Below are positions 28,363 through 36,380 of a DNA stretch of 64,000 nt, in pieces. The position numbers and the translations under genes are program-made. The DNA lies in the NCBI GenBank assembly GCA_964606665.1, contig CAZSHS010000013.1, positions 24,136 to 88,135 on the forward strand, read 5' to 3'. Each line of letters starts with the position of its first letter. Within the stretch, counting starts at the first letter, position 1. Below the pieces are notes generated by a model. That model had not been told where the DNA came from. It saw only the letters and a list, made by a program, of their open reading frames with translations, and ran no database searches. This stretch comes from Aved-18 sp964606665. GTDB taxonomy: Bacteria; Cyanobacteriota; Vampirovibrionia; Obscuribacterales; Obscuribacteraceae.

Positions 28363-29130
28363 ATGTCAAGACGAATTGCACGTGAAATAGCGGTCATGCT
28401 CCTGGGTCAAGTAGCAAAAGACCAGACTACAGTCGCCAAACTCTCCAAGAAAGAGCTTGAAGATCTGGTAGCGAATTCAATTTTGATGCTAAGCGACCAC
28501 GCTAAAACCCTTATAGGTGATGTGGCAAGAGACATTGAGAAAATGTCAGAAGAAATGACATTGACCGAAGTTGAGCATGAATCAAACGCTCATCGCGTCC
28601 ACTCGACACAACCAGTAAAAGTGACCACAGGCGACTTGAGAGACAAATTGGAGCGTTTAGCATTGGCAGTCAACATGCTATCTGAATCGCTCGATATTCC
28701 AGAACTTGCGCTACACAGCGGCAGATCAAAAGTCAAAAGCACATGCAAGAAATGCAAACACACTCAAGAAATCGAACTTAATCGCGAAGATCGATCTTCA
28801 GTCCGTGACTTTGCAGTGACACTGCTTGAGACATACATAAAACACGAAAAAGAAGTTGACGACCGCATTCGCGAAGCAAAAGCAAAATGGAAAATGGAGC
28901 GTATGGTTGGCATAGACCGAGACATTCTGCGCCTTGCTATTACCGAAGCATTTTTCATGCACGACATTCCTGTAAAAGTGGCAATTAACGAAGCTGTTGA
29001 GTTGTGTAATCTATTTGCCGACAAAAGAGCAGCAAGCTTTGTAAATGGCGTTCTTTCTGATCTTTATGAACCTGCGCTTGAATTCAGACAAATAGCTGCT
29101 GAAGTTCCGGCTGAGGAAGTAACTCTATGA
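28363..29130 (+). CDS. nusB: Transcription antitermination factor NusB with long insert
   Basis: 255 residues, against about 140 in most NusB. The N-terminal helix (MSRRIAREIAVMLLGQV) and the C-terminal NusB core (about 145-240: VDDRIREAKAKWKMERMVGI, DRDILRLAITEAFF, VAINEAVELCNLFADKRAASF, NGVLSDL) are typical. Between them is an insert of about 100 residues, mostly helical, that contains CKKC (Cys128, Cys131) and may bind metal or form a disulphide. Cyanobacterial NusB also carries extensions. The start at ATG 28363 is chosen because MSRRIARE matches the family; the frame is open from 28315. It overlaps ftsY by 4 bases. Confidence 0.9.
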   Translation: MSRRIAREIAVMLLGQVAKDQTTVAKLSKKELEDLVANSILMLSDHAKTLIGDVARDIEKMSEEMTLTEVEHESNAHRVHSTQPVKVTTGDLRDKLERLALAVNMLSESLDIPELALHSGRSKVKSTCKKCKHTQEIELNREDRSSVRDFAVTLLETYIKHEKEVDDRIREAKAKWKMERMVGIDRDILRLAITEAFFMHDIPVKVAINEAVELCNLFADKRAASFVNGVLSDLYEPALEFRQIAAEVPAEEVTL

Positions 29131-30140
29131 GCAGCGAAACAAAAGGCTTTTGGGGCAGCACGCTCAATAAGCTCAAAAGCGCTCTAAGTAAAACCAAAAA
29201 CACAATTGCCGACGAAAATCTAGAAATCTCGCACACAGAGCCGCTTGAGGCAGAAGATTCAATTTCAGAAGATTCAATTGCTCAAGAACCGGCACCCAAA
29301 CCAGTTCCTAAAATAGTGAAAGTCGATGAAGAATATCTTGAAGACTTAGAAGACAGACTAATTAGAACAGACATGGGCTTAGCCAATGTAGACAAACTCA
29401 TGGAGCATGTACGTCAAAGTTGTCGTAACAAAAGCATGGACAGCCACGAGTTAACTTCAATTCTAAAGACTGAATTCTTTTCAATATTGAATGAAGCGCC
29501 TAAGTCCCAACTCAAGTACACACCAGGCAAATTGAATATTTATTTTGTGGTAGGTGTAAACGGCACAGGAAAAACGACAAGCATCGGCAAATTATGCTGG
29601 CGCTTTCGTCAAGAAGGAAAAAGAGTTTTAATGGCAGCCGGAGACACTTTTAGAGCTGCTGCTGAGACCCAGCTTGAAATTTGGTCCCAGCGAGCTGGCG
29701 TAGATATCGTTCGCTTAGAAGACAAAGCAGATCCTGGTGCTGTCGTTTTCAAAGCAATTGAAAAAGCCCGAAAAGAAAATTATGACTGTCTTGTAATTGA
29801 CACTGCCGGTCGACTGCACAATAAAACAAACTTGATGGCAGAGCTTAAAAAAGTGCGCGGTGTTATCGACAAACACGCAAGCGATTTACCGCTAGAAGCG
29901 CTCCTTGTGCTGGATGCTTCCACTGGGCAGAATGGTTTGCAACAAGCAAAAGTCTTTAGCGAAGTTTGCAGTTTGTCTGGCGTAATCTTGACCAAACTTG
30001 ACGGCACCGCCAAGGGTGGCATCGTTTTTAGCATCGCTAAAGATTTAGGAATCCCAGTGAAGTTAATCGGACTTGGAGAGAAAATGGAAGATCTCCGAGA
30101 CTTTGAACCTGACTTGTTTGTCGAAGCACTAATTGCATAA
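29127..30140 (+). CDS. ftsY: Signal recognition particle receptor FtsY
   Basis: 337-residue SRP GTPase that docks ribosome-nascent chain complexes at the membrane. An acidic A region (about residues 30-65) is followed by the N domain helices. In the G domain the P-loop is GVNGTGKTT (143-151), followed by GDTFRAAAETQLEIW, DTAGRL, LVLDASTGQNGL, TKLDGTAKGG and a C-terminal GEKMEDLRDFEPDLFVEALI. These are FtsY rather than Ffh features; there is no M domain. It is co-translated with nusB (ATGA overlap), and hemQ follows 16 bases later. Confidence 0.97.
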   Translation: MSSETKGFWGSTLNKLKSALSKTKNTIADENLEISHTEPLEAEDSISEDSIAQEPAPKPVPKIVKVDEEYLEDLEDRLIRTDMGLANVDKLMEHVRQSCRNKSMDSHELTSILKTEFFSILNEAPKSQLKYTPGKLNIYFVVGVNGTGKTTSIGKLCWRFRQEGKRVLMAAGDTFRAAAETQLEIWSQRAGVDIVRLEDKADPGAVVFKAIEKARKENYDCLVIDTAGRLHNKTNLMAELKKVRGVIDKHASDLPLEALLVLDASTGQNGLQQAKVFSEVCSLSGVILTKLDGTAKGGIVFSIAKDLGIPVKLIGLGEKMEDLRDFEPDLFVEALIA

Positions 30141-30156
30141 TTAAAAGGAAAAGAAA

Positions 30157-31023
30157 ATGCGTCATCCAAACGTTCCTGAATCACTTGAAGGCTGGTGGAT
30201 CCTCCATCGCATGTTCGACTTTGACCGTTTCTCCTGGGATAGACTTCCCCAGGAAGAACAAAAAGCAATGGTAAGTCAGGCAACAGAAAAATTGTCTGTA
30301 CTAAAAGAAGGCAAAGACACAGATTTAAGTTTGGCTCAAATGCTTGGTCATAAAGCCGACTTGATGCTCACTCATTACAGCAGAGACTACGAAGGTCTTG
30401 CTCATGCCCAAACGTTGGTGGACAAATTACCCCTATTTGAGTTTTTGACCCCGGCCACTTCGTACGTTTCCATTCTCGAACTTGGCATGTACGAAGCCAC
30501 AAGCAAAATTCATGCCACGCTCAAAGATCAAGGTCTCAAAGCCAATTCGCCTGAGTGGATTCAAGCATTCGACCAGATGGTGGCTGAGCAAGCCAAAAGT
30601 CCCCACTTTGGCGGCAGATTATTTGCTCGCATTCCAGAGCGTCGTTACGTCTGCTTTTATCCAATGGATAAAAAACGTGGCGAAGAAACAAACTGGTACG
30701 CCCTTCCATATGAAGAGCGCGGCAAACTAATGCTCGAACACGGCAAAATTGGCAGAACTTATCATGGTCTTGTGACCCAAGTCATTTCAGGCTCGATTGG
30801 CTATGACGAATACGAATGGGGGGTAGACTTATACGCAGACGATCCACTTGTATTTAAGAAGCTGATTTACGAAATGAGATTTGACGAAGCAAGCTCCAAA
30901 TATGGTCATTTTGGTGACTTCTATTCCGGCATTCAATTCTCACTTGATCAGTTGAGCACATATCTAGACGGAGACTGTGTCCCGGCTTTAAATGTTCTTG
31001 AAACAGCAGGCGCTAAAGTCTAG
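30157..31023 (+). CDS. hemQ: Coproheme decarboxylase HemQ (chlorite dismutase family)
   Basis: 288 residues. The second half carries the family core: FYPMDKKR (Tyr168, the radical-forming tyrosine of HemQ), EERGKLMLEHGKIGR (His195, likely axial heme ligand), VTQVISGSIGYDEYEWGV (Gln208 where true chlorite dismutases have Arg), and MRFDEASSKYGHFGDFY. The distal Gln supports HemQ, which oxidatively decarboxylates coproheme III to heme b in the coproporphyrin-dependent pathway. Ribosome binding site AAGGA precedes ATG 30157. The length is slightly above most HemQ. It is the last gene of nusB-ftsY-hemQ. No other heme genes are in the window. Confidence 0.9.
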   Translation: MRHPNVPESLEGWWILHRMFDFDRFSWDRLPQEEQKAMVSQATEKLSVLKEGKDTDLSLAQMLGHKADLMLTHYSRDYEGLAHAQTLVDKLPLFEFLTPATSYVSILELGMYEATSKIHATLKDQGLKANSPEWIQAFDQMVAEQAKSPHFGGRLFARIPERRYVCFYPMDKKRGEETNWYALPYEERGKLMLEHGKIGRTYHGLVTQVISGSIGYDEYEWGVDLYADDPLVFKKLIYEMRFDEASSKYGHFGDFYSGIQFSLDQLSTYLDGDCVPALNVLETAGAKV

Positions 31024-31025
31024 AT

Positions 31026-32258
31026 TTAAGCTGGTCTTCTTTGTGCACAAACTATTCGATTTCGCTTGATTGTAAAATCGACGATAGCCTGACACGAAGT
31101 CATTTTCTTCTGCAAAATCATAAGATACAAGATATAAGCGCAATCTAGCACTTCGCGTTCTTCTGGCATTACTTCTATTAGCAAGCTGCGCAAGACTGCT
31201 TTGTTTTTTATCACAAGTTTCATTAATGCTTGAGCATTACCTGCCGATTTATCCTGCAACATGCGTTGCATGCGCACACGTAAAATTGCGTCCTGTTCAA
31301 GCTTAGAGACTACTTCTTGCTCTCTTTGGATATTTAGGTAATTACTGGCAGTAAGAAAGTCACCAAAGCTGAAACTGTCTTCACTTGGATTAAAATCGCC
31401 GTTTTTAGCTTCTTGCTCAAGTGCTTGTCTAAGTGTTAGACAAGCTGATTCGCGAGTAGTCTTTTTATTGAATAGTAGTAATTGTAGATTAAGAGCCAGT
31501 TTCAAAATACGGCCTGAAATAACTGCAGTCTCTACCAGAAATTGACCAAGGGGCAAACTATTGTTCTGCTGGGCATTGAGTGCACGCTCAAGGGCAGTAG
31601 CATCGACCACTCCAGACTCGACCAACAATTCGCCAAGCAATACCTTTTGAGTATCGATAGTGGGCAATTGAGGCAATGTGATGTCAGCTTTGCGTAATTC
31701 TTTTTTCAATGCACGATTGCTAATAGGCTCCCCTTCTCGCAGTTCGCGCTGCAATCGCAGTGTCACATCGAGCGTATCTTGCGAGATAAAATTCAACTCT
31801 ACAAGCACTTGCCCTAGTGGCAGTCCGGAATTGCTTGCAATACGCAGACCGATCTCCAGTTGCTCTTTCTTAATTTTGTGCGAAGCCTTTAGCAAATTAC
31901 CTAGCCTGGTGCAATCGAGCCCACCAAGCCTGATTTCCAGTACTATAAAAGCCTTTTCAATCGATATTTTCATGCGCGACGAAATTTCAAAAGCCTGATT
32001 GGCTTGATTTAAATCAATCAGACCATCGCGCAACATTGATTGTGCTTGCACAACGTCTTGCAAAACCAAATCAGAAATACAATCAAGCAAAACAAGCGCC
32101 TTACCTAGAGGTAAACCAGCTCCAGATGAAAGTCGCAGTCCACGACTGACGTCTTCGCCAGTGACGATGCCAAACTGAATAAGTAATTGACCAAGTCTTA
32201 AATCAGGTGGCAGTGCTGGATTTTTCTTAGACCTACGCTCATAACTGGACATGCTCAT
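31026..32258 (-). CDS. MshEN-like repeat protein, paralogue 2
   Basis: 410 residues with the same repeat architecture as the protein at 26514. Clear units start LRLGQLLIQFGIVTGEDVSR (about 20), TRLGNLLKASHKIKKEQLEI (about 115) and VLLGELLVESGVVDATALER (about 205). Each continues with LPLGxxLV and a pair of helices. A fourth, weaker unit begins FSFGDFLTASNYL. It is better conserved than paralogue 1 and closer to MshEN (RLGxxL and LPLGxxL). There is no catalytic domain or signal peptide. It is convergent with hemQ (2 bases apart). It is possibly a c-di-GMP-binding or scaffold protein, which is inferred from the repeat only. Confidence 0.75.
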   Translation of the reverse strand: MSMSSYERRSKKNPALPPDLRLGQLLIQFGIVTGEDVSRGLRLSSGAGLPLGKALVLLDCISDLVLQDVVQAQSMLRDGLIDLNQANQAFEISSRMKISIEKAFIVLEIRLGGLDCTRLGNLLKASHKIKKEQLEIGLRIASNSGLPLGQVLVELNFISQDTLDVTLRLQRELREGEPISNRALKKELRKADITLPQLPTIDTQKVLLGELLVESGVVDATALERALNAQQNNSLPLGQFLVETAVISGRILKLALNLQLLLFNKKTTRESACLTLRQALEQEAKNGDFNPSEDSFSFGDFLTASNYLNIQREQEVVSKLEQDAILRVRMQRMLQDKSAGNAQALMKLVIKNKAVLRSLLIEVMPEEREVLDCAYILYLMILQKKMTSCQAIVDFTIKRNRIVCAQRRPA

Positions 32259-32607
32259 TTAGTGACCTCGAATGAAAATCTAAATGAATGCGTGCTAAAA
32301 CCGACTGTTAAAATCAGCCCGAACGCACAAAAATTTGTTAGTAAGAAACGCTAGAAGATGCGACTTTCATGCTTGAAGGCAAAAATAGTCGCTGCGTTTT
32401 AGACTTTCTCACGCTAACATGAGAGAAATTTATTGTCAAGCCCCTTTTGTTTTGACCTCCCAAATAACTGGGTGGAAAAAACGAGTTGGATTTAGTTGCT
32501 TTAGGCAACTAATCTGAAAGTCTCGAAACCCTGATTTTCCAAGCAATTGGTAGCAAAAAATGGTTGATTAAGTCAACTAATTTTACCTTGCAAAAGACCC
32601 TTCAAAC
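32259..32607. other. Intergenic region, no supported gene
   Basis: 349 bases between two minus-strand genes. It must hold the promoter of the MshEN-like gene at 31026-32258 and possibly a terminator for the acyl-CoA synthetase. Small inverted repeats occur, such as TAGTTGC-TTTAG-GCAACTA in its second half, but none has the T tract of a good terminator. I see no open frame, tRNA or repeat here. Confidence 0.5.
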
Positions 32608-34611
32608 TCATGAGAGTTTTGAGCCCAGTGATTTGATTTCAGTTAAAACATCGGGATTTTCGACCGATGACAAATCAAGTTTGCCTTCATTTAAATAGGT
32701 AGCTCGAATTGCTCTGCGCACAATTTTGCCTGAGCGTGTTTTTGCAAGTGCTTTCACTACATGCACGCGCTCTGGCTTCATTACCGCGCCAAGTTTCTTC
32801 GACACAAGATCTTTCAGTTCCTTGCCTAGTGACTCGCTTTCGCTTGCATCTTTATTCAACACTACAAAACAAACAAGACACTCGCCTTTGACTTCATGAG
32901 GCACGCCAATCACCGCAGCTTCAGCTACTTGCGCATGCTCGACTAAAGCCGATTCAACTTCGCCTGGACCAACACGTTTGCCTGCTACTTTTATAGTGTC
33001 ATCTGAGCGACCAAACAAGAACCAGGAACCTTCACTGTCTACTTTGGCCCAGTCACCGTGATACCAGACGCCTGGAAATTTAGTGAAATAAGTTTCGATA
33101 TATCTGTCGTCTGCCTTCAAGAAACTCTTAGTCATTGATGGACTGGGCTTTTTGCAGACCAGATAGCCAATTTCATCCTTAAGACTCTTAGCATTATCAT
33201 CAAATACATCTATATCCATGCCTAAGCCAGGACCACCTAAGGCGCAAGGTTTAAGCGGCATCAAAGGTAGTGGCGCTAAGAGCGAGCCAACCACTTCGGT
33301 TCCACCAGATATATTGATAATGGGACAGCGACTCTGACCAATTTTTTCAAATAACCACATATAACTATCCTGATCCCACGGCTCGCCAGTGGAGCCAAGC
33401 ATGCGCAGCTTGGAAAAATCAGCCTTTTGGATCCATTGCTCGCCTTGAGCACGCAAATGACGAACAGCAGTTGGTCCAATACCAAGGGTGGTGACTTTGT
33501 GACGTTCGACCATTTCCCATACACGCGCTGGTGTTGGATAATCTGGTCCGCCTTCATAAATCATGAGAGTGCCGCCCCAGAAGGCAACTCCAATCATTTC
33601 CCAGGGTCCCATCATCCAGCCAATGTCTGTGAACCAGAAAAACACATCGTCCTTTTGACAGTCAAAACAAAATCCTACTTCTTTGGCAATTTGCGCAAGG
33701 GCACCAGCATGAGTATGCACTGTGCCTTTTGGCTTGCCTGTAGTTCCAGAAGTATAAAGATACATCGAGGGATGTTCGGCCTCCAAATCCAGATTGGTTT
33801 TGGCTTCAGGCAAGTCTTTAATTGCTTCGTGCAGCCAGACATCGCGACCTTCAGTCCAATCAATTTCATTGTGGCAATGTTTCATCACCACAATGTTTTT
33901 TAGATGAGGAAGTAACTTAGCTGCTTCATCGGCATCTTTTTTGACTTGAACTAATTTGCCTCTACGCATGCCACCATCTGTAGTGATGAGAACTTTAGCT
34001 TCGCAATCGTCTAAACGAGCGGCAAGGGCCTCAAAACCATAACCGCTGAAAACAGGCACTGCTACAGCACCAATTTTTAAACAAGCAAATAAAGCTGCTA
34101 CTACTTCTGGCACCATTGGCATAAAAATACCAACCGCATCGCCTGGTTTCACTCCCAAATTCAAAAAGAGTGTGGACATTTTAGAAACTAGAGTATTCAG
34201 CTCAGCGTAAGTAAACTCTCTAGTTGCGCCGTCTTCACCTTCCCAAATGAGTGCTTTGTGATTTTTTCCGGCCGCTTTTCTTGAGCCAAGAGTTTTGCCG
34301 TCTTGCAAATGAAAATCGATAATGTTATCGATAATATTGAGCTTGCCATCAACAAACCACTTAGTCCATTCAAATCCTTTAGACATATCCATCAAGTTGG
34401 AATAAGGTTTGGCCCAGTTGAAACCCATGTATTCAAGGCTTTCTTGCCAGAACCAGTTTGTATCGTTGTTCGATTTTTCTATCAGTTCTTGCCAGGTTGC
34501 AACATTTTGCTTCCTCATGAAATCCGAAACTCTACACTCAAGATACTTTCCTTCTGGCTTCCAAATTACTTGGTCTTTTGTATCTTTTGCAGATTCGGTT
34601 TTGGTGGTCAT
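32608..34611 (-). CDS. Acetyl-CoA synthetase-like AMP-forming acyl-CoA ligase
   Basis: 667-residue ANL-superfamily ligase. The P-loop-like A3 motif is YLYTSGTTGKPKGTVHTHAG. Further motifs are WFTDIGWMMGPWEM, NISGGTEVVGS, the hinge-side YHGDWAKVD and the C-terminal domain GRSDDTIKVAGKRVGPGEVE. The catalytic lysine is in KTRSGKIVRRAIRA. The N terminus has the acetyl-CoA-synthetase-type start (WQELIEKSNNDTNWFWQESL). The acetate-specific pocket Trp cannot be assigned with certainty, so propionate or another short acid is possible. It overlaps the pdxT stop by 4 bases, so it is translationally coupled to vitamin B6 synthesis without an obvious metabolic link. Confidence 0.9.
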   Translation of the reverse strand: MTTKTESAKDTKDQVIWKPEGKYLECRVSDFMRKQNVATWQELIEKSNNDTNWFWQESLEYMGFNWAKPYSNLMDMSKGFEWTKWFVDGKLNIIDNIIDFHLQDGKTLGSRKAAGKNHKALIWEGEDGATREFTYAELNTLVSKMSTLFLNLGVKPGDAVGIFMPMVPEVVAALFACLKIGAVAVPVFSGYGFEALAARLDDCEAKVLITTDGGMRRGKLVQVKKDADEAAKLLPHLKNIVVMKHCHNEIDWTEGRDVWLHEAIKDLPEAKTNLDLEAEHPSMYLYTSGTTGKPKGTVHTHAGALAQIAKEVGFCFDCQKDDVFFWFTDIGWMMGPWEMIGVAFWGGTLMIYEGGPDYPTPARVWEMVERHKVTTLGIGPTAVRHLRAQGEQWIQKADFSKLRMLGSTGEPWDQDSYMWLFEKIGQSRCPIINISGGTEVVGSLLAPLPLMPLKPCALGGPGLGMDIDVFDDNAKSLKDEIGYLVCKKPSPSMTKSFLKADDRYIETYFTKFPGVWYHGDWAKVDSEGSWFLFGRSDDTIKVAGKRVGPGEVESALVEHAQVAEAAVIGVPHEVKGECLVCFVVLNKDASESESLGKELKDLVSKKLGAVMKPERVHVVKALAKTRSGKIVRRAIRATYLNEGKLDLSSVENPDVLTEIKSLGSKLS

Positions 34612-35279
34612 GATTTGCTTGTGCTAACCTCGTATTGAAATGTCGTGATGGACGCCATCTCGTTTGCATTTTTTCTTGTGCAAACTTGATCTAAGAAGTA
34701 TTTGTGGATGCGTAGATCGCCTGTCACTTCGGGGTGGAAAGTAGTAACAAACAGATTATTCTGACGCGCCATTACAGGCAGTCCGTCGAATTCTGCTAAG
34801 ACCTGCACATTCTTTTTGGCATGCACTATTGATGGTGCACGCAAGAAAATGCCTGGAAATAAATCTGATTCGACTCTATCGCCTTTGCTTTGTAGAGCTG
34901 AAATATCAAGATCTGCTTCAAAGCTGGCTTTTTGTGGACCATAAGCATTGCGCCTAACAGTGATATCCATCAAGTTCAAACGAGTTTGATTGGAACCTTC
35001 AATTTCTTTGGCCAAAAAAATGGTGCCCATACAAGTACCATAAATAGGTAGCTTGCCAGAGGCACCAAGTTTGGTTATTTCACTGTATAACTCACATGCA
35101 ATCTCGCGCGAGAGTTTGTCTATACATGTAGACTCACCGCCTGGAATAATCAAGCCATCGATATGTTCGAGCTGTTCTTTGAACTTGATTTCAACTGAAC
35201 GAGCACCAAGACGTTCAACCGCCTGGCGATGCTCGATGAATGCTCCTTGCAGAGCAAGTACACCGATGAGCAAGCTCAT
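34608..35279 (-). CDS. pdxT: Pyridoxal 5'-phosphate synthase glutaminase subunit PdxT
   Basis: 223-residue class I glutamine amidotransferase that feeds ammonia to PdxS for direct PLP synthesis. The start is IGVLALQGAFIEHR, followed by the oxyanion region IIPGGESTCID (usually GGESTT). The catalytic Cys83 is in GTCMGTIFLA, and His182 and Glu184 are in TFHPEVTGD. The residues after the nucleophile (MGT rather than AGM/L) are slightly unusual. A C-terminal tail of about 20 residues extends past the family end. It starts 2 bases after pdxS and overlaps the acyl-CoA synthetase gene by 4 bases. Confidence 0.95.
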   Translation of the reverse strand: MSLLIGVLALQGAFIEHRQAVERLGARSVEIKFKEQLEHIDGLIIPGGESTCIDKLSREIACELYSEITKLGASGKLPIYGTCMGTIFLAKEIEGSNQTRLNLMDITVRRNAYGPQKASFEADLDISALQSKGDRVESDLFPGIFLRAPSIVHAKKNVQVLAEFDGLPVMARQNNLFVTTFHPEVTGDLRIHKYFLDQVCTRKNANEMASITTFQYEVSTSKS

Positions 35280-35281
35280 TA

Positions 35282-36209
35282 TTACCAGCCTCTTTGAGCC
35301 AGAGTTTCGTTTGGTCCAAGCGATTTGACAGTCAAGCCAACCATTGGCTCGCCCAAATTCTTGCTTACTTCAGCCAGAATTTCTGGATTGTTGAAATAAG
35401 TGGTCGCTTTAACAATGGCTTCTGCACGCTTTTGTGGATTGCCTGATTTAAAAATACCAGAGCCGACAAATACGCCATCAACACCCATTTGCATCAAAAG
35501 AGCTGCATCTGCAGGAGTAGCAATACCACCAGCGGCAAAGTTGACTACAGGCAATTTGCCTTCTTCTTTCACTTTTTTGACTAGCTCATATGGTGCGCCA
35601 ATTTCTTTGGCATAGGTCATAAGTTCTTCATCGGGCATAATGGTCAATCTTTTAATTGCGCCAAGAATGGCTCTGGCGTGACGAACTGCTTCTACAACGT
35701 CACCTGTTCCAGCTTCACCTTTGGTGCGCATCATGGCTGCACCNNNNNNNNNNTGCACCTTCGCCAATGCGACGCAGCGCTTCACCCAGGTTGCGGGCTC
35801 CGCAAACAAATGGAATAGTGAATTTAGATTTGTCTACGTGATACTCTTCGTCGGCTGGTGTGAGTACTTCGCTCTCGTCAATACAGTCGACACCAAGAGT
35901 TTCAAGAATTTGTGCTTCGACAAAATGCCCGATGCGGCACTTAGCCATAACAGGAATCGAAACTGATTCAACAATTGCCGCAACTAGTGCAGGATCGCTC
36001 ATACGCGATACGCCACCTTCAGCTCTGATATCAGCAGGTACACGCTCGAGCGCCATAACAGCTACAGCACCTGCAGCTTCGGCTATTTTTGCTTGCTCGG
36101 CATTAACCACATCCATGATCACGCCGCCTTTGAGCATCTGAGGCAGACCGCGCTTTACGGCTTGGGTCCCAGTTTTGACATTACGGCTTTCTTTCACTTC
36201 GGTAGGCAT
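35282..36209 (-). CDS. pdxS: Pyridoxal 5'-phosphate synthase lyase subunit PdxS, interrupted by an assembly artefact
   Basis: TIM-barrel synthase that makes PLP from ribose 5-phosphate, glyceraldehyde 3-phosphate and ammonia. The N-terminal part has GLPQMLKGGVIMDVVNAEQA, MALERVPADIR and the second-site region ESEVLTPADEEYHVDKSKF. The C-terminal part has RTKGEAGTGDVVEAVRHAR, VNFAAGGIATPADAALLMQ and GVFVGSGIFKS. The ten Ns at 35744-35753 are flanked on both sides by GGTGCA (minus strand). The family sequence GEGAAMMRTKGEAG is recovered by dropping the Ns and one copy of the 6-base overlap (16 bases), which also restores the frame. The real gene should be about 304 codons. Confidence 0.95.
35744..35753. 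other. Assembly gap (10 Ns) inside pdxS with duplicated flank
   Basis: The six bases GGTGCA (minus strand) occur on both sides of the Ns. Two contigs overlapping by six bases appear to have been joined by a placeholder, so no sequence is missing. Confidence 0.9.
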
Positions 36210-36270
36210 TTTCTAATCCTCAAAGAGCATGACGGCACCAAAAGCAGTGGCAATATAGAGCTTCCACCCG

Positions 36271-36304
36271 CTTGTCAGTTTCGGCGCAAAGACCTTCTGA
36301 CAAG
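36271..36304 (-). promoter_or_regulatory. Inverted repeat upstream of pdxS
   Basis: CTTGTCAG at 36271-36278 and its exact complement CTGACAAG at 36297-36304 are separated by 18 bases. They lie 62-95 bases upstream of the pdxS start. This could be an operator dimer site or the stem of a leader hairpin for the pdxS-pdxT-synthetase operon. Confidence 0.45.
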
Positions 36305-36380
36305 TAGATATTCTAGCAGTAGCGCTGCTTTTAGGACATACAATAAATATAAATGTGATTAAATTGCCGCTAAACTAGAC

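Noticed and set aside
32600..32620. Terminator hairpin at the end of the acyl-CoA synthetase gene
   Set aside because: The AAACTC/GAGTTT stem is short, overlaps the stop codon and is not followed by a T run.
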